Source: Aeromonas sp. RU39B (GTDB lineage: Bacteria > Pseudomonadota > Gammaproteobacteria > Enterobacterales > Aeromonadaceae). From it: a DNA stretch of 64,000 nt. Positions 36,655 to 46,784 of the stretch are shown here, piece after piece (positions within the stretch are counted from its first letter, which is position 1; every line of letters starts with the position of its first letter). Location of the stretch: contig NZ_FTMJ01000002.1 in assembly GCF_900156095.1 (NCBI RefSeq), positions 124,001 to 188,000 on the forward strand. The letters are read 5' to 3'. The notes below the pieces were generated by a model. That model searched no databases, had not been told where the DNA came from, and saw only the letters and a list, made by a program, of their open reading frames with translations. The translations under genes and the position numbers were made by a program.

Positions 36655-36778
36655 GAACTCCGAGCTGCTTTGCCTACGTCACGAAATGGATAAGGGAAAG
36701 TATGCCGAACAGCCGAACCTGTCGTACGGCTGTGAGGGTCAGCAAAGAAATGCGCTGGCCTCCCGTATTTGGAAAGGT
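36655..36778 (+). ncRNA. Moco RNA motif (molybdenum cofactor riboswitch) before moaA
   Basis: The leader contains the conserved blocks of the Moco RNA motif in order: ACTCCGAGC, TTGCCTACGTCACGA, GATAAGGGAAAG, ACCTGTCG, GAGGGTCAGCAAAGAAATG, CGCTGGCCTCCCG, and GGAAAGG overlapping the moaA ribosome site. Established knowledge: this RNA lies before moaA in E. coli and controls it when cofactor is plentiful. The match is by eye from memory of the consensus. Confidence 0.75.
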
Positions 36779-36782
36779 GTTT

Positions 36783-37763
36783 ATGACATTGCTGGAAGAC
36801 GGCTTCGCCCGTCGTTTTCACTATTTGCGCCTGTCGGTGACCGACGTGTGCAACTTCCGCTGTACCTATTGCCTGCCGGACGGTTATCGACCGGATGGCC
36901 GCAAGTCATTCCTGTCACTGGATGAAATCCGCACTCTGACTCGCACCTTCGCTGCCATGGGCACCCACAAGGTACGCCTCACCGGCGGCGAGCCGTCCCT
37001 GCGCCGCGATCTCACCGAGATCATCGAAACGGTGGCCAGCACACCGGGCATTCGCAAAGTGGCGCTCACCACCAATGGTTATCGCCTGCGCGAGCGGGCA
37101 GCCGAGTGGCGCCGGGCCGGGTTGACGTCACTCAATGTGAGCGTGGATAGCCTTGATGCCCGTCAGTTCCATCGCATTACCGGCGAAGACAAGTTTGCCG
37201 AGGTGATGGCCGGGATTGATGCGGCGCTCGCGGCCGGGTTTGAGCGGGTCAAGGTCAATGCGGTGCTGCTCAAGGGGCTCAACGATCATGAGCTCGATAC
37301 CTTCCTTGGCTGGATCCGTGACAATCCCATTGAGCTGCGCTTTATCGAGTTGATGCAAACCGGTGAGATGGACGAGCGCTTTGCCCGCCATCATGTCAGT
37401 GGCGAGACCATCAAGGCGCGTCTGCTGCAAAGTGGCTGGTTGTCGCAACTGCGCGGTCAGGATGACGGCCCGGCCCAGGTGTTCTGCCATCCGCAATCGC
37501 AGGGACGGATCGGTCTTATCATGCCCTACGCGAAGGACTTTTGTGCCGACTGCAACCGACTGCGCGTGTCAGCCACCGGCAAGTTGCATCTGTGCCTGTT
37601 TGGCGAGCAAGGGGTCGATTTACGTGATCTGCTCGCTGATGCGTCCGATGAAGCGGCATTGATTGAGCGAGTGCGTCTGGCAGTGCAGGGCAAGGCCCGC
37701 AGCCACTATTTGCAGCAGGGGCTGGTGGGAAATACCCCGCACCTTGCGTCAATAGGTGGTTGA
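36783..37763 (+). CDS. moaA: GTP 3',8-cyclase MoaA
   Basis: MoaA is a radical-SAM enzyme that rearranges GTP to 3',8-cyclo-GTP, the first step of molybdopterin synthesis. The N-terminal cluster is C23-C27-C30 (VCNFRCTYC); the C-terminal cluster site is [20 protein letters not shown]. The protein is 326 residues and ends in the GG needed for activity (LASIGG). The start is MTLLEDGF at 36783, behind GGAAAGG. It stands apart from moaBCDE, which follow the nap operon. Confidence 0.96.
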   Translation: MTLLEDGFARRFHYLRLSVTDVCNFRCTYCLPDGYRPDGRKSFLSLDEIRTLTRTFAAMGTHKVRLTGGEPSLRRDLTEIIETVASTPGIRKVALTTNGYRLRERAAEWRRAGLTSLNVSVDSLDARQFHRITGEDKFAEVMAGIDAALAAGFERVKVNAVLLKGLNDHELDTFLGWIRDNPIELRFIELMQTGEMDERFARHHVSGETIKARLLQSGWLSQLRGQDDGPAQVFCHPQSQGRIGLIMPYAKDFCADCNRLRVSATGKLHLCLFGEQGVDLRDLLADASDEAALIERVRLAVQGKARSHYLQQGLVGNTPHLASIGG

Positions 37764-37765
37764 AT

Positions 37766-37781
37766 TACCTACTCGTAGTTA
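37766..37781. promoter_or_regulatory. Candidate NarP 7-2-7 site
   Basis: TACCTAC-TC-GTAGTTA fits the NarL/NarP inverted heptamer pattern (TACYYMT-N2-AKRRGTA) with three mismatches. It lies between the moaA stop and the napF start. A hairpin-like repeat ATCTGG-CATT-CCAGAT follows at 37806-37821. Confidence 0.4.
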
Positions 37782-37832
37782 ACGCCTGTCGTCACAAAAA
37801 ACGGAATCTGGCATTCCAGATGCCGATTAAAT

Positions 37833-37846
37833 TTGATCCACCTCAT
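37833..37846. promoter_or_regulatory. Candidate FNR box in the nap promoter
   Basis: TTGATCCACCTCAT has one perfect half-site and three of five bases in the other (TTGAT-N4-ATCAA). A possible -10 (GGTATA, 37873-37878) lies about 36 bases from its centre, roughly as in class II FNR promoters. nap is FNR-activated in E. coli. Confidence 0.5.
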
Positions 37847-37987
37847 AGAATACCCCCAATTATCTCATGGGTGGTATATGTCACCCTTGCACTCTTGTCC
37901 CACTATTAGCCGCAACGAGAATATGTGCATTTGAAAGCACAAATTTAGCACCCTGTTTGGGGTGCTTGGGGCGAGTGAGGGCACGTC

Positions 37988-38506
37988 ATGTCACAGGGAG
38001 TCGATCCGACTCGCCGCGCACTGCTGCGCGGGCGGATCCGGCCGGTTACAGCCAGTTTACCACTGCCATGGGCCTTGCCCTGGCAGGCCTTTGTGGCGGG
38101 CTGCGATCGTTGCCAGGCTTGTCTTCATGCCTGCCCACAGCAGATCATCGTCCCCGGTGAAGGGGGATTTCCTACCGTCGATGTTCAGCGCAATCACTGC
38201 ACCTTCTGCCGTGCCTGCGCGGATGCCTGCCCCAAAGCCCTGTTTGTGCCCGCCACCGAGCGACCCTGGTCCCTCATCGCGACCCTCTCTTCTGCCTGTC
38301 TCGCTAAGCAACGGGTGTTCTGCCAATCCTGCCGGGATAGCTGCGAACCCGCTGCATTGACCTTTTCACCAGCCCCCGGTGGTATCGCCCAACCCCGCAT
38401 TGATGCTGCTGCCTGCAACGGCTGCGGCGAGTGCGTGGTGGCCTGTCCAGCCGGCGCCATTGCCATTGGCCAGCCCCTGGCTGAGTCACAGGAGATAAAC
38501 GGATGA
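37988..38506 (+). CDS. napF: Ferredoxin-type protein NapF
   Basis: The 172-residue cytoplasmic iron-sulphur protein has three cysteine clusters: CDRCQACLHACP, CTFCRACADACP and CNGCGECVVACP, each suited to a [4Fe-4S] centre. NapF is thought to help mature NapA before export. It heads the operon, and its stop overlaps the napD start. Confidence 0.93.
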   Translation: MSQGVDPTRRALLRGRIRPVTASLPLPWALPWQAFVAGCDRCQACLHACPQQIIVPGEGGFPTVDVQRNHCTFCRACADACPKALFVPATERPWSLIATLSSACLAKQRVFCQSCRDSCEPAALTFSPAPGGIAQPRIDAAACNGCGECVVACPAGAIAIGQPLAESQEING

Positions 38507-38778
38507 GTGCAGCGACCGGTTATCACATCACCAGTCTGTTGGTGTTAAGCCGCCCGACCAACCGCCATGAGGTGGCCAGCGCCATTGCGCAGATGCCCGG
38601 TGCCGAAGTGCATGCCGTGACCGAGGAAGGAAAGCTGGTGGTCACCCTCGAGGGGGCGGCACAGCGCGCCATCATTGATTGCATTGACGCTATCAACGCC
38701 CTGCCGGGGGTGATCTCGGCATCCCTGATCTACCACCAATTCGATGAATCAGAAGAACCATGCGAGGATCTGTCATGA
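38503..38778 (+). CDS. napD: NapA maturation chaperone NapD
   Basis: A 91-residue protein with the NapD fold. The N-terminus [12 protein letters not shown] and the core [28 protein letters not shown] region fit the family. NapD binds the twin-arginine signal of NapA and delays export until the cofactor is in. The ATGA overlap with napA couples their translation. Confidence 0.92.
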   Translation: MSAATGYHITSLLVLSRPTNRHEVASAIAQMPGAEVHAVTEEGKLVVTLEGAAQRAIIDCIDAINALPGVISASLIYHQFDESEEPCEDLS

Positions 38779-41264
38779 AGCTGAGCCGACGTGACTTTAT
38801 GAAAGCCAATGCCGTGGCTGCTGCCGCGGCGGTGGCCGGGATCAGTGCTCCGTCACTGGCGGCCAACCTGATCACCAGTAGCGACAAGACGGCCATTGCC
38901 TGGGACAAGGCGCCCTGCCGTTTTTGCGGAACTGGTTGCTCGGTGCTGGTGGGCACTCAGGGAGGCCGCGTGGTGGCCACCCAAGGCGATCCCGATGCCC
39001 CGGTTAACCGTGGGCTGAACTGTATCAAGGGCTATTTCCTCTCCAAAATCATGTACGGTCAGGACCGTCTGACCCAGCCGCTGCTGCGCATGAAAAACGG
39101 CCAGTATGACAAGGAAGGGGAGTTTGCGCCCATTAGCTGGGATCAGGCGTTCGACATCATGGCCGAGAAGTTCAAGGCCACCCTCAAGGAGAAGGGACCC
39201 ACTGCCGTGGGGATGTTCGGCTCCGGCCAGTGGACCGTGTGGGAAGGTTACGCCGCTGCCAAGTTGTTCAAGGCCGGCTTTCGCTCCAACAACATCGACC
39301 CGAATGCCCGCCACTGCATGGCCTCGGCGGTCGTTGGCTTTATGCGAACCTTTGGCATGGACGAGCCGATGGGCTGTTATGACGACATCGAGCAGGCCGA
39401 CGCCTTTGTACTGTGGGGCTCCAACATGGCCGAGATGCACCCGATCCTCTGGTCGCGCATCTCTGACCGTCGTCTCTCCAATCCCAATGTGCAGGTGCAC
39501 GTTCTCTCGACCTTTGAGCACCGCAGCTTTGAGCTGGCCGACAACCGTTTAGTGTTTACCCCGCAAACGGATCTGGCCATCCTCAATTACATTGCCAACT
39601 ACATCATCAAAAATGGCAAGGTCAACGAGGCGTTCGTCAAGCAGCACACCCAGTTCAAAAAAGGGGTTACCGATATCGGTTACGGGCTGCGGCCGACGCA
39701 TCCTTTGCAAAAGCAGGCGAAAAATCCGGACAGCGGTGATGCGACCCCGATGACCTTCGACGAGTTTGCCGCGTTTGTGGCCGATTACGATGTGGAGAAG
39801 GTCTCCAAGCTCTCCGGCGTGCCGGTCGAGAATCTGGAAAAGCTGGCCGAGCTCTATGCCGATCCCAAGGTCAAGGTGGTCTCCTACTGGACTATGGGCT
39901 TTAACCAGCACACCCGCGGTGTGTGGGCCAACAACCTCTGCTACAACATCCATCTGCTGACCGGCAAGATCTCCGAGCCGGGCAATGGCCCGTTCTCACT
40001 GACCGGTCAGCCTTCAGCGTGCGGTACCGCTCGCGAAGTGGGCACCTTTGCTCACCGCCTGCCGGCTGACATGGTGGTCACCGAGCCCAAACATCGCGCT
40101 ATCGCCGAGCAGCGCTGGCAACTGCCCGCCGGCACCATCCCCGAGAAGGTGGGTTATCACGCGGTGCTGCAAGATCGCATGCTCAAAGACGGCAAGCTCA
40201 ACGCCTATTGGGTGATGTGTAACAACAACATGCAGGCCGGCCCCAATATCAATGAAGAGCGTCTGCCGGGTTATCGCGATCCGCGCAACTTCATCGTGGT
40301 TTCTGACCCGTACCCCACCGTCACCGCCCAGGCCGCAGACCTTGTTCTGCCCACCGCCATGTGGGTCGAAAAAGAGGGCGCCTACGGTAATGCCGAGCGT
40401 CGTACCCAGTTCTGGCACCAGCAGGTGCAGGCGCCGGGTGAAGCGAAATCGGATCTGTGGCAGTTGATGGAGTTCTCCAAGCGCTTCACTGTTGACGAGG
40501 TGTGGCCCGCTGACCTTATCGCCAAAAAGCCCGAGCTTAAGGGCAAGACGCTGTTTGAGGTGCTCTACGCCAACGGTGTGGTCAACAAGTTCGACAAGAG
40601 CGAGAGCAAGGGCAAGCTCAATGACGAGTCCGAGCACTTTGGTTTCTACGTGCAGAAGGGATTGTTTGAAGAGTACGCCGATTTTGGCCGTGGCCATGGT
40701 CACGATCTGGCCCCGTTTGATCAGTACCATGCGGCGCGCGGCCTGCGCTGGCCGGTCGTCGGTGGTCAGGAAACGCTGTGGCGCTATCGCGAAGGGTTCG
40801 ACCCCTACGTCAAGAGCGGGGAAGGGGTGCGCTTTTACGGTAAACCCGATGGCAAGGCGGTGATCTTTGCGCTGCCCTACGAGCCTGCCGCCGAGTCGCC
40901 CGATGGTGAATATGATCTGTGGCTCTCCACCGGTCGTGTGCTTGAGCACTGGCACACCGGCACCATGACCCGTCGCGTGCCCGAGCTCTATCGCTCCTTC
41001 CCGGATGCCGTGCTGTTTATGCACCCCGATGATGCCAACGCTCGCGGTCTGCGCCGTGGTGATGAGGTGGTGGTGAGCTCGCGCCGGGGTGAGGTCAAGA
41101 CCCGTGTCGAGACCCGCGGTCGTAACAAGCCGCCGAAGGGGCTGGTGTTTATGCCGTTCTTTGATGCCAGTCAGCTGGTCAACAAGCTCACCCTTGATGC
41201 CACGGATCCGCTTTCGAAAGAGACTGACTTCAAGAAGTGCGCCGTCAAGGTGATGAAGGCGTAA
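38775..41264 (+). CDS. napA: Periplasmic nitrate reductase catalytic subunit NapA
   Basis: NapA reduces nitrate to nitrite in the periplasm. The 829-residue precursor begins with a twin-arginine signal ([10 protein letters not shown], cleavage near residue 30). The [4Fe-4S] cluster ligands are C48, C51, C55 and C83 (CRFCGTGC, then NCIKGY). C181 in [13 protein letters not shown] is the molybdenum ligand beside bis-MGD. Electrons come from NapB and NapC or NapGH. The start at 38775 overlaps the napD stop; a frame five codons longer is not the natural start. Confidence 0.97.
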   Translation: MKLSRRDFMKANAVAAAAAVAGISAPSLAANLITSSDKTAIAWDKAPCRFCGTGCSVLVGTQGGRVVATQGDPDAPVNRGLNCIKGYFLSKIMYGQDRLTQPLLRMKNGQYDKEGEFAPISWDQAFDIMAEKFKATLKEKGPTAVGMFGSGQWTVWEGYAAAKLFKAGFRSNNIDPNARHCMASAVVGFMRTFGMDEPMGCYDDIEQADAFVLWGSNMAEMHPILWSRISDRRLSNPNVQVHVLSTFEHRSFELADNRLVFTPQTDLAILNYIANYIIKNGKVNEAFVKQHTQFKKGVTDIGYGLRPTHPLQKQAKNPDSGDATPMTFDEFAAFVADYDVEKVSKLSGVPVENLEKLAELYADPKVKVVSYWTMGFNQHTRGVWANNLCYNIHLLTGKISEPGNGPFSLTGQPSACGTAREVGTFAHRLPADMVVTEPKHRAIAEQRWQLPAGTIPEKVGYHAVLQDRMLKDGKLNAYWVMCNNNMQAGPNINEERLPGYRDPRNFIVVSDPYPTVTAQAADLVLPTAMWVEKEGAYGNAERRTQFWHQQVQAPGEAKSDLWQLMEFSKRFTVDEVWPADLIAKKPELKGKTLFEVLYANGVVNKFDKSESKGKLNDESEHFGFYVQKGLFEEYADFGRGHGHDLAPFDQYHAARGLRWPVVGGQETLWRYREGFDPYVKSGEGVRFYGKPDGKAVIFALPYEPAAESPDGEYDLWLSTGRVLEHWHTGTMTRRVPELYRSFPDAVLFMHPDDANARGLRRGDEVVVSSRRGEVKTRVETRGRNKPPKGLVFMPFFDASQLVNKLTLDATDPLSKETDFKKCAVKVMKA

Positions 41265-41266
41265 GC

Positions 41267-42010
41267 ATGAGCAGAGCGCTGACACGCAGACAACTGTTCG
41301 GCGAGTTGGCCAAGGGCGCCTGCACTGTGGGCGTCGTTGGACTGGGTCTCGGTGTGCTGGCGCGCCAGCAGGCCGAGGCGTTGCCTGCGCAGGCGCTGCG
41401 CCCTCCCGGCGCATTAAGCGAGGGGGCGTTTCTGGGGGCCTGCGTGCGCTGCGGTCTGTGTGTTGAAGCCTGTCCCTATCACACCCTGAAACTGGCGCGC
41501 TGGTTTGAGCCGGTGACCACGGGCACGCCCTGGTTTTCGGCGCGCGCCATCCCGTGCGAGATGTGTGACGACATCCCCTGCGTGAAAGCCTGCCCAAGTG
41601 GGGCGCTCAGCCCCGAGCTCGAGCAGATTGACCAGGCACGGATGGGCGTGGCGGTGCTGATTGACCATGAAACCTGTCTCAATGCCCTGGGGCTGCGCTG
41701 CGATGTCTGTTATCGGGTCTGTCCGCTGATTGATCAGGCGATCACCCTCGATCTGCAGCACAACGCACGCACCGGCAAGCACGCGATATTTCTGCCGACC
41801 GTGCACAGCGACGTCTGTACCGGCTGTGGCAAGTGTGAACATGCCTGCGTGCTGGAAGAGGCCGCCATCAAGGTACTGCCGCGCCAGCTGGCCAAGGGCG
41901 AGCTGGGTCATCACTACCGTCTTGGCTGGGAAGAGAAAGCCAAGGCAGGTAAGGCGTTGATCGACGAGCCATTAACGTTGCCGGTTCGCCGGCCCGGGGA
42001 GGGCCAATGA
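41267..42010 (+). CDS. napG: Ferredoxin-type protein NapG
   Basis: A 247-residue protein with a twin-arginine-like leader ([12 protein letters not shown], then a hydrophobic stretch) and four [4Fe-4S] cysteine groups: [35 protein letters not shown] and [11 protein letters not shown]. With NapH it forms a quinol-oxidising route to NapA. It overlaps napH by 4 bases. A start at 41237 is possible but would enter napA. Confidence 0.93.
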   Translation: MSRALTRRQLFGELAKGACTVGVVGLGLGVLARQQAEALPAQALRPPGALSEGAFLGACVRCGLCVEACPYHTLKLARWFEPVTTGTPWFSARAIPCEMCDDIPCVKACPSGALSPELEQIDQARMGVAVLIDHETCLNALGLRCDVCYRVCPLIDQAITLDLQHNARTGKHAIFLPTVHSDVCTGCGKCEHACVLEEAAIKVLPRQLAKGELGHHYRLGWEEKAKAGKALIDEPLTLPVRRPGEGQ

Positions 42011-42921
42011 GGGGGCAAACCAGAAGCCAGTCGATGACGAAAAAGCGGCGGCAACCGGGCGTGGAGGCGCGTGAACAACTGGGCTGGTGGCATGCCCACC
42101 GTTTTTTGCTACTGCGCCGTGCCACCCAGCTGTTGGTGTTAGCGCTGTTTTTGGCAGGCCCTGTGGCCGGTCTCTGGCTGCTCAAGGGAAATCTCTCAAG
42201 CTCTGAGCTTTTGGGCACAGTACCACTTACCGATCCCTTGCTGCTGTTGCAAAGCGTCAGTGCCGGTCATTGGCCCTTGTCCACGCTCTGGTGGGGGGCG
42301 CTCATCGTGCTGGTGAGCTACTGGCTGGTCGGTGGCCGGGTGTTTTGTAGCTGGATTTGCCCGGTCAATCTCATCACCGATGCCGCCGCTTGGCTGCGAG
42401 CCCGGCTGGGCCTTCGCGATGTCAGCACCTTGGTGCGTTCAACGCGCTATTGGCTGCTTGCCATGGTGCTGGCTCTGCCCGCCGTCACCGGGGTGCTGGT
42501 GTGGGAGTGGGTCAACCCAGTGCCGCTTTTGCTGCGTGGTCTGTTGTTTGGCATGGGGGCGGGCTGGGCGCTACTGCTCGCGCTGTTTGTGTTTGATCTG
42601 CTGGTCGCTGCGCGCGGTTGGTGTGGTCACCTCTGTCCGGTGGGGGCGTTTTGGGCGCTCGTCAACCGGCTCGGTTTTATCAAGGTGACGGCCAGTGGTC
42701 GTGCGCGCTGTAACCAGTGCATGGATTGTTACGCCGTCTGTCCGGAGCCGCAGATCCTCAAAGGACCGCTGCTCGGAGCCAGACGGGGGCACGGGCCGCT
42801 GATATCGGCTCAGGAGTGCCTGAACTGCGGACGCTGCATTGATGTGTGCGCGCAGCAGGTCTTTACCCTTTCGGTCGGATTTGCCGTCAAGGCAGACAAC
42901 ATCTCGGAGAAACAACAATGA
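42007..42921 (+). CDS. napH: Membrane ferredoxin-type protein NapH
   Basis: The 304-residue integral membrane protein has four main hydrophobic helices. [15 protein letters not shown] and [11 protein letters not shown] are the paired CxxxCP motifs. The C-terminal domain carries [12 protein letters not shown] and [11 protein letters not shown] for two [4Fe-4S] centres. NapH is the quinol-side partner of NapG. Its stop overlaps the napB start. Confidence 0.93.
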   Translation: MRGQTRSQSMTKKRRQPGVEAREQLGWWHAHRFLLLRRATQLLVLALFLAGPVAGLWLLKGNLSSSELLGTVPLTDPLLLLQSVSAGHWPLSTLWWGALIVLVSYWLVGGRVFCSWICPVNLITDAAAWLRARLGLRDVSTLVRSTRYWLLAMVLALPAVTGVLVWEWVNPVPLLLRGLLFGMGAGWALLLALFVFDLLVAARGWCGHLCPVGAFWALVNRLGFIKVTASGRARCNQCMDCYAVCPEPQILKGPLLGARRGHGPLISAQECLNCGRCIDVCAQQVFTLSVGFAVKADNISEKQQ

Positions 42922-43376
42922 AAAAGCTGATTGGAGCAATGCTGGCCTGCCTGCTGGCCGGGGGCGTGATGGCGGTTGACACCCCTGTGGTGACCGGAGA
43001 TACCGGGGGACTCTCCTCCGAGCGTGGCGCTGTGGCGCTCGGTAATGATGAAGCGGCTGCCCCGCTGAAAAACTATCGCAAGGATGGGGATCCGCTGGCG
43101 CGGGAATATGTGCACCAGCCGCCGCTTATTCCCCATGATGTGCGCAACTACGAAATCGACAGCAAGGTGAACAAGTGTCTGGCCTGCCACAGCTTTAAAA
43201 ATGCCACTGTGATGAAGGCGCCGCGAGTCAGCCCGAGCCACTTCGAGACCCGTGACGGCATGACGCTCGGTGACGTGTCGCCGCGCCGTTACTTCTGCTT
43301 GCAGTGCCACGTCCCGCAGACCGATGCCAAGCCGCTGGTGGACAACACCTTTAAGCCGCTCGAATCGCTGAAGTAA
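42918..43376 (+). CDS. napB: Periplasmic dihaem cytochrome c NapB
   Basis: The 152-residue precursor has a signal peptide ([18 protein letters not shown]) and two haem motifs, CLACH (87-91) and CLQCH (127-131). It is the direct electron donor to Nap[17 protein letters not shown] is typical of the family. The start ATG at 42918 overlaps the napH stop. Confidence 0.95.
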   Translation: MKKLIGAMLACLLAGGVMAVDTPVVTGDTGGLSSERGAVALGNDEAAAPLKNYRKDGDPLAREYVHQPPLIPHDVRNYEIDSKVNKCLACHSFKNATVMKAPRVSPSHFETRDGMTLGDVSPRRYFCLQCHVPQTDAKPLVDNTFKPLESLK

Positions 43377-43384
43377 GGAGCCTG

Positions 43385-43978
43385 ATGATGAAACTGCCCG
43401 GTTTGGTAAAGCGGCTATGGGTGACGTTCAAGTCACCGTCAAAGGCGGCGCTCTGGATCCTGCTGCTGCTCGGGTTCATGGGCGGGGTAATCTTCTGGGG
43501 GGGCTTTAACACTGCCATGGAGGCCTCTAACAGCGAAGCGTTTTGTACCGGTTGCCACGAGATGAAGGACAACGTGTTCCAGGAGTATCGTGACACCATC
43601 CACTATGCGAATCGCTCCGGTGTGCGGGCCAGTTGCCCGGATTGCCACGTGCCTCACGAGTGGACCTACAAAATCATCCGCAAGGTGCAAGCGTCCAAGG
43701 AGCTGTGGGGCAAGCTGACCGGTAAGGTCGATACCCCCGAGAAGTTTGAAGCGCACCGGCGCGAGATGGCCGAGCGAGAGTGGAAGCGGATGAAAGACAC
43801 CGACTCGCGCGAGTGTCGCAACTGCCACAACTTTAACTACATGGACTTCTCCTTGCAGGGGCAGCGCGCCGCCAAGATGCACTCAACCAGTCTGGCCAGT
43901 GGCGAGAGCACCTGTATTGATTGTCACAAGGGAATTGCCCACCACCTGCCGGACATGAGCGGTGTGCCGGGGTTCTAA
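43385..43978 (+). CDS. napC: Membrane tetrahaem cytochrome c NapC
   Basis: A 197-residue NapC/NirT protein with one N-terminal membrane anchor ([20 protein letters not shown]) and four haem motifs: CTGCH, CPDCH, CRNCH and CIDCH. It takes electrons from quinol and passes them to NapB. ATGs at 43385 and 43388 both follow AAGGAG; the second has better spacing. It closes the nap operon. Confidence 0.95.
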   Translation: MMKLPGLVKRLWVTFKSPSKAALWILLLLGFMGGVIFWGGFNTAMEASNSEAFCTGCHEMKDNVFQEYRDTIHYANRSGVRASCPDCHVPHEWTYKIIRKVQASKELWGKLTGKVDTPEKFEAHRREMAEREWKRMKDTDSRECRNCHNFNYMDFSLQGQRAAKMHSTSLASGESTCIDCHKGIAHHLPDMSGVPGF

Positions 43979-44295
43979 CTCCGGCTTTTGGGTGAGAAAG
44001 CAGCAATCTGCCGAACATTGCGACAGGGGCTGCCCCAATATGGTGGGCAAATGTGTGCCCGATCGCATTTTATCCGCCATCTGGCCGCCCGCTCTGATAG
44101 AATCGGGCGCCTGATGGCAGACCCTGTGTCAGCTTGATTATCTTCGAAAAGTGCCGGTCAAACCGGCTGCACGCCGTGCCTTGCACCCCGGCAGCCTCCG
44201 GCCTGTTGTGCAGTGGCGCGCCGTGGTGCGCCCTCCAAACCTTGTATCCCGTGCGGCGCAGGCTCCTGCGTCGCTGGAAGGAGTGAGACGCGGCC
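43979..44295 (+). promoter_or_regulatory. Long structured leader before moaBCDE-modABC
   Basis: This 317-base gap has no gene. An extended -10 (TGATAGAAT, 44095-44103) would start a leader of about 185 bases. In that leader GCCGGT-CAA-ACCGGC (44153-44167) and GCGGCGCA-GGCTCC-TGCGTCGC (44253-44274) form hairpins, the second just before the AAGGAG ribosome site. The Moco RNA blocks seen before moaA are not found here. No clear terminator follows napC. Confidence 0.5.
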
Positions 44296-44820
44296 ATGGC
44301 CAAGTGTGTAATGCCCTTTCGTCCCCTTACGATTGCCGTGCTGACGGTGAGCGATTCCCGCGGTCCCGATGAGGATAGCTCCGGTGATTATCTTTGCTCG
44401 GCGCTGACTACTGCCGGCCATCAACTGGCTGAGCGGGCGCTGCTGCCCAACGACATGTATCGCCTGCGCGCCGTGGTGTCGGCCTGGATTGCGAGCCCCT
44501 CAATTGAGGTGGTGCTGGTCAATGGCGGTACCGGCTTTTATGAGCACAATCGTACCCCCGAAGCCCTCGGCGTGCTGTTTGACCGACCCATTGAGGGATT
44601 TGGCGAGCTGTTTCGTCAGCTCTCGTTTGCCGAGCTGGGCTCTGCCAGCCTGCAGAGCCGTGCGCTGGCTGGGCTTGCCAATCATACCGCCATCTTCTGC
44701 CTGCCCGGCTCGACCGGTGCCTGCCGTCTTGGCTGGGAGCAGCTGATCGCTCCTCAGCTGGATGCGTCGACCCGCCCGTGCAATCTGGTCGGCCATCTGG
44801 TGCGCAAGGAGGCGTTATGA
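44296..44820 (+). CDS. moaB: Molybdenum cofactor biosynthesis protein MoaB
   Basis: The 174-residue MoaB/MogA-family protein. [26 protein letters not shown] and [18 protein letters not shown], then [21 protein letters not shown], match MoaB more closely than MogA. MogA-type proteins adenylylate molybdopterin; MoaB's exact part in E. coli is unclear. ATG 44296 lies 12 bases after AAGGAG, a rather long spacing. It overlaps moaC. Confidence 0.92.
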   Translation: MAKCVMPFRPLTIAVLTVSDSRGPDEDSSGDYLCSALTTAGHQLAERALLPNDMYRLRAVVSAWIASPSIEVVLVNGGTGFYEHNRTPEALGVLFDRPIEGFGELFRQLSFAELGSASLQSRALAGLANHTAIFCLPGSTGACRLGWEQLIAPQLDASTRPCNLVGHLVRKEAL

Positions 44821-45305
44821 GTCAGCCGTTAACCCATCTCAATGCGCGCGGTGAAGCGCACATGGTCGATGTGACGGCCAAAAACGTCACCGAGCGTGAA
44901 GCGCGGGCGCAAGCGTATGTGTCGATGGCGCCCGAGACGCTGGCGCTGATCCTCTCCGGTCAGCACCACAAAGGGGATGTGTTTGCGACGGCGCGCATCG
45001 CCGGCATCATGGCCGCCAAGAAAACCTCCGATCTCATCCCCCTGTGTCATCCGCTCGCCCTGACCAAGGTTGAGGTCGAGATTGCGCCTGAGCCCGAGCA
45101 GCAGCGTGTGCGCATCGACACCTTGTGCAAACTGTCCGGCAAGACCGGTGTTGAGATGGAAGCCCTGACCGCCGCCTCGGTGGCGGCGCTCACCATCTAT
45201 GACATGTGCAAGGCGGTGCAAAAGGACATGGTGATCGAGTCGGTACGCTTGCTTGAAAAACGCGGCGGCAAATCAGGCCACTTTGTGGCAGGGGAGAAGC
45301 AATGA
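44817..45305 (+). CDS. moaC: Cyclic pyranopterin monophosphate synthase MoaC
   Basis: MoaC converts the MoaA product to cyclic pyranopterin monophosphate. The 162-residue protein has [51 protein letters not shown] and the active-site [11 protein letters not shown]. It overlaps moaB (ATGA) and moaD by 4 bases each. Confidence 0.96.
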   Translation: MSQPLTHLNARGEAHMVDVTAKNVTEREARAQAYVSMAPETLALILSGQHHKGDVFATARIAGIMAAKKTSDLIPLCHPLALTKVEVEIAPEPEQQRVRIDTLCKLSGKTGVEMEALTAASVAALTIYDMCKAVQKDMVIESVRLLEKRGGKSGHFVAGEKQ

Positions 45306-45547
45306 TTCAGGTGCTGTTTTTTGCTCAGGTGCGCGAGCTGGTCGGCTGTGGCTCACTGGCCATGCCGGCAGACTTTACCACCGCAGAGCAGTTGCGTGCC
45401 GAGCTGGCTGGCCGGGGCGATAAATGGGCGCTGGCCCTTGAGCCGGGCAAACTGCTGGTAGCCGTCAACCAGACCCTGGTGCCGCTCGATACGCCGATCA
45501 AAGCTGGCGACGAAGTGGCTTTTTTCCCGCCGGTCACAGGGGGCTAA
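45302..45547 (+). CDS. moaD: Molybdopterin synthase sulphur carrier MoaD
   Basis: An 81-residue ubiquitin-like protein ending in GG (FFPPVTGG). The terminal glycine is thiocarboxylated after activation by MoeB and donates sulphur in molybdopterin synthase. One base separates it from moaE. Confidence 0.95.
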   Translation: MIQVLFFAQVRELVGCGSLAMPADFTTAEQLRAELAGRGDKWALALEPGKLLVAVNQTLVPLDTPIKAGDEVAFFPPVTGG

Positions 45548-45548
45548 C

Positions 45549-46046
45549 ATGCAGCCGGTGATCCGGATTCAGCGCGAGGATTTTTCCCTCGCGCACGAAT
45601 ATGAGCGTCTGGCAGCCGATGCGGGCAGCGGCGCCGTCGTCACCTTCGTGGGTAAGGTGCGCGACGTCAATCAGGGGGAGGCGGTCGCCGGTCTGTCGCT
45701 GGAGCACTATCCCGGCATGACTGAAAAAGCGCTGGCTGAGATTGTCGCAGAAGCGGCCCGGCGCTGGCCACTGCTTGATTGCACCGTGATCCACCGTATC
45801 GGGGATCTGCTGCTCGCCGAACAGATAGTATTGGTAGCCGTGAGCTCGGCCCACCGCGAGGCGGCCTTTGCTGCTTGTCATTTCATCATGGATTTCCTCA
45901 AGACCCGTGCTCCGTTCTGGAAACGCGAGCTGACGACCGATGGCCGCCACTACTGGGTTGAGGCTCGTCACAGCGATAACCAGGCTGCCGACCGTTGGCA
46001 GGCAGCATCATCAACCGGGTCCGAGAGTGACTCGTCCAAGGAGTAA
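45549..46046 (+). CDS. moaE: Molybdopterin synthase catalytic subunit MoaE
   Basis: The 165-residue catalytic half of molybdopterin synthase. GAVVTFVGKVRDVNQGE, LEHYPGMTEKALAEI, HRIGDLLLAEQIVLVAV, HRE and APFWKRE with the catalytic lysine are present. A C-terminal tail of about 15 polar residues is longer than in E. coli MoaE. modA starts 6 bases later, linking cofactor synthesis with molybdate uptake. Confidence 0.95.
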   Translation: MQPVIRIQREDFSLAHEYERLAADAGSGAVVTFVGKVRDVNQGEAVAGLSLEHYPGMTEKALAEIVAEAARRWPLLDCTVIHRIGDLLLAEQIVLVAVSSAHREAAFAACHFIMDFLKTRAPFWKRELTTDGRHYWVEARHSDNQAADRWQAASSTGSESDSSKE

Positions 46047-46052
46047 CCGAGA

Positions 46053-46778
46053 ATGAAGCGTCAAATGGGATGGGGCTTGGCCCTGCTGTTGGCCATGCCT
46101 GCCGCGCAGGCTGATGAAGTGAAAGTCGCCGTTGCAGCTAACTTCAAGGCCACGCTCGGCAAGATTGCCGACGCCTTCAAGGCCGATACCGGCAACACCG
46201 TGACCATCAGCTCGGCCGCCACCGGAGTGCTTTATACCCAGATCACCCACGGGGCGCCGTTCGATCTGTTCCTCTCGGCCGATGCAGCCACCCCGGCCAA
46301 GCTGGAAAAAGAGGGCAAGGGCAGCGGACGCTTTACCTATGCGGTGGGCAAACTGGGCCTGTGGCACAAGGGTGGCCCGGCGCCTGACGACGCTGCGCTG
46401 CGCGCCTGGCATGGCAATCTGGCCATCGCTAACGCCAAAACCGCCCCCTACGGTGCGGCGGCCATGGCAACCCTGGACCATCTGAAGATCGATACCAAGC
46501 AGTTTCGTGTGCTAACTGGCAGCAACATTAGTCAGACCTGGCAATACGTGGAAAGTGGCAACGCCGAGTACGGCTTTGTGGCCTGGTCCAATCTGGTGGA
46601 TGCTGGCAAGACGGGCGAAGCCTGGGCAGTGCCGGCGGATTACTATCCGGCTATCGAGCAGCAGGGCATTGTACTTAAACCAGGTAAGGCCACCGATGCA
46701 CTGGTCGCCTGGCTTAAGAGCGACAAGGGCCGCGCCCTGATTACCGCCGCCGGTTACGGCCTGCCGGCCGGGAACTAA
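46053..46778 (+). CDS. modA: Molybdate-binding protein ModA
   Basis: The 241-residue periplasmic binding protein has a signal peptide ending near AAQADEVKV. VAVAANFKATLGKIADAF, SSAATGVLYTQI and ANAKTAPYGAAAM are ligand-pocket segments. It delivers molybdate (and probably tungstate) to ModBC. ModE is not encoded in the window. Confidence 0.95.
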   Translation: MKRQMGWGLALLLAMPAAQADEVKVAVAANFKATLGKIADAFKADTGNTVTISSAATGVLYTQITHGAPFDLFLSADAATPAKLEKEGKGSGRFTYAVGKLGLWHKGGPAPDDAALRAWHGNLAIANAKTAPYGAAAMATLDHLKIDTKQFRVLTGSNISQTWQYVESGNAEYGFVAWSNLVDAGKTGEAWAVPADYYPAIEQQGIVLKPGKATDALVAWLKSDKGRALITAAGYGLPAGN

Positions 46779-46784
46779 CTGACC

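Noticed and set aside
40014-41597. 527-codon minus-strand frame over napA and napG
   Set aside because: Shadow frame; napA and napG are certain on the plus strand.
44151-44372. Small gene in the moaB leader
   Set aside because: No ribosome site, overlaps moaB in another frame, and the sequence is better read as a structured leader.
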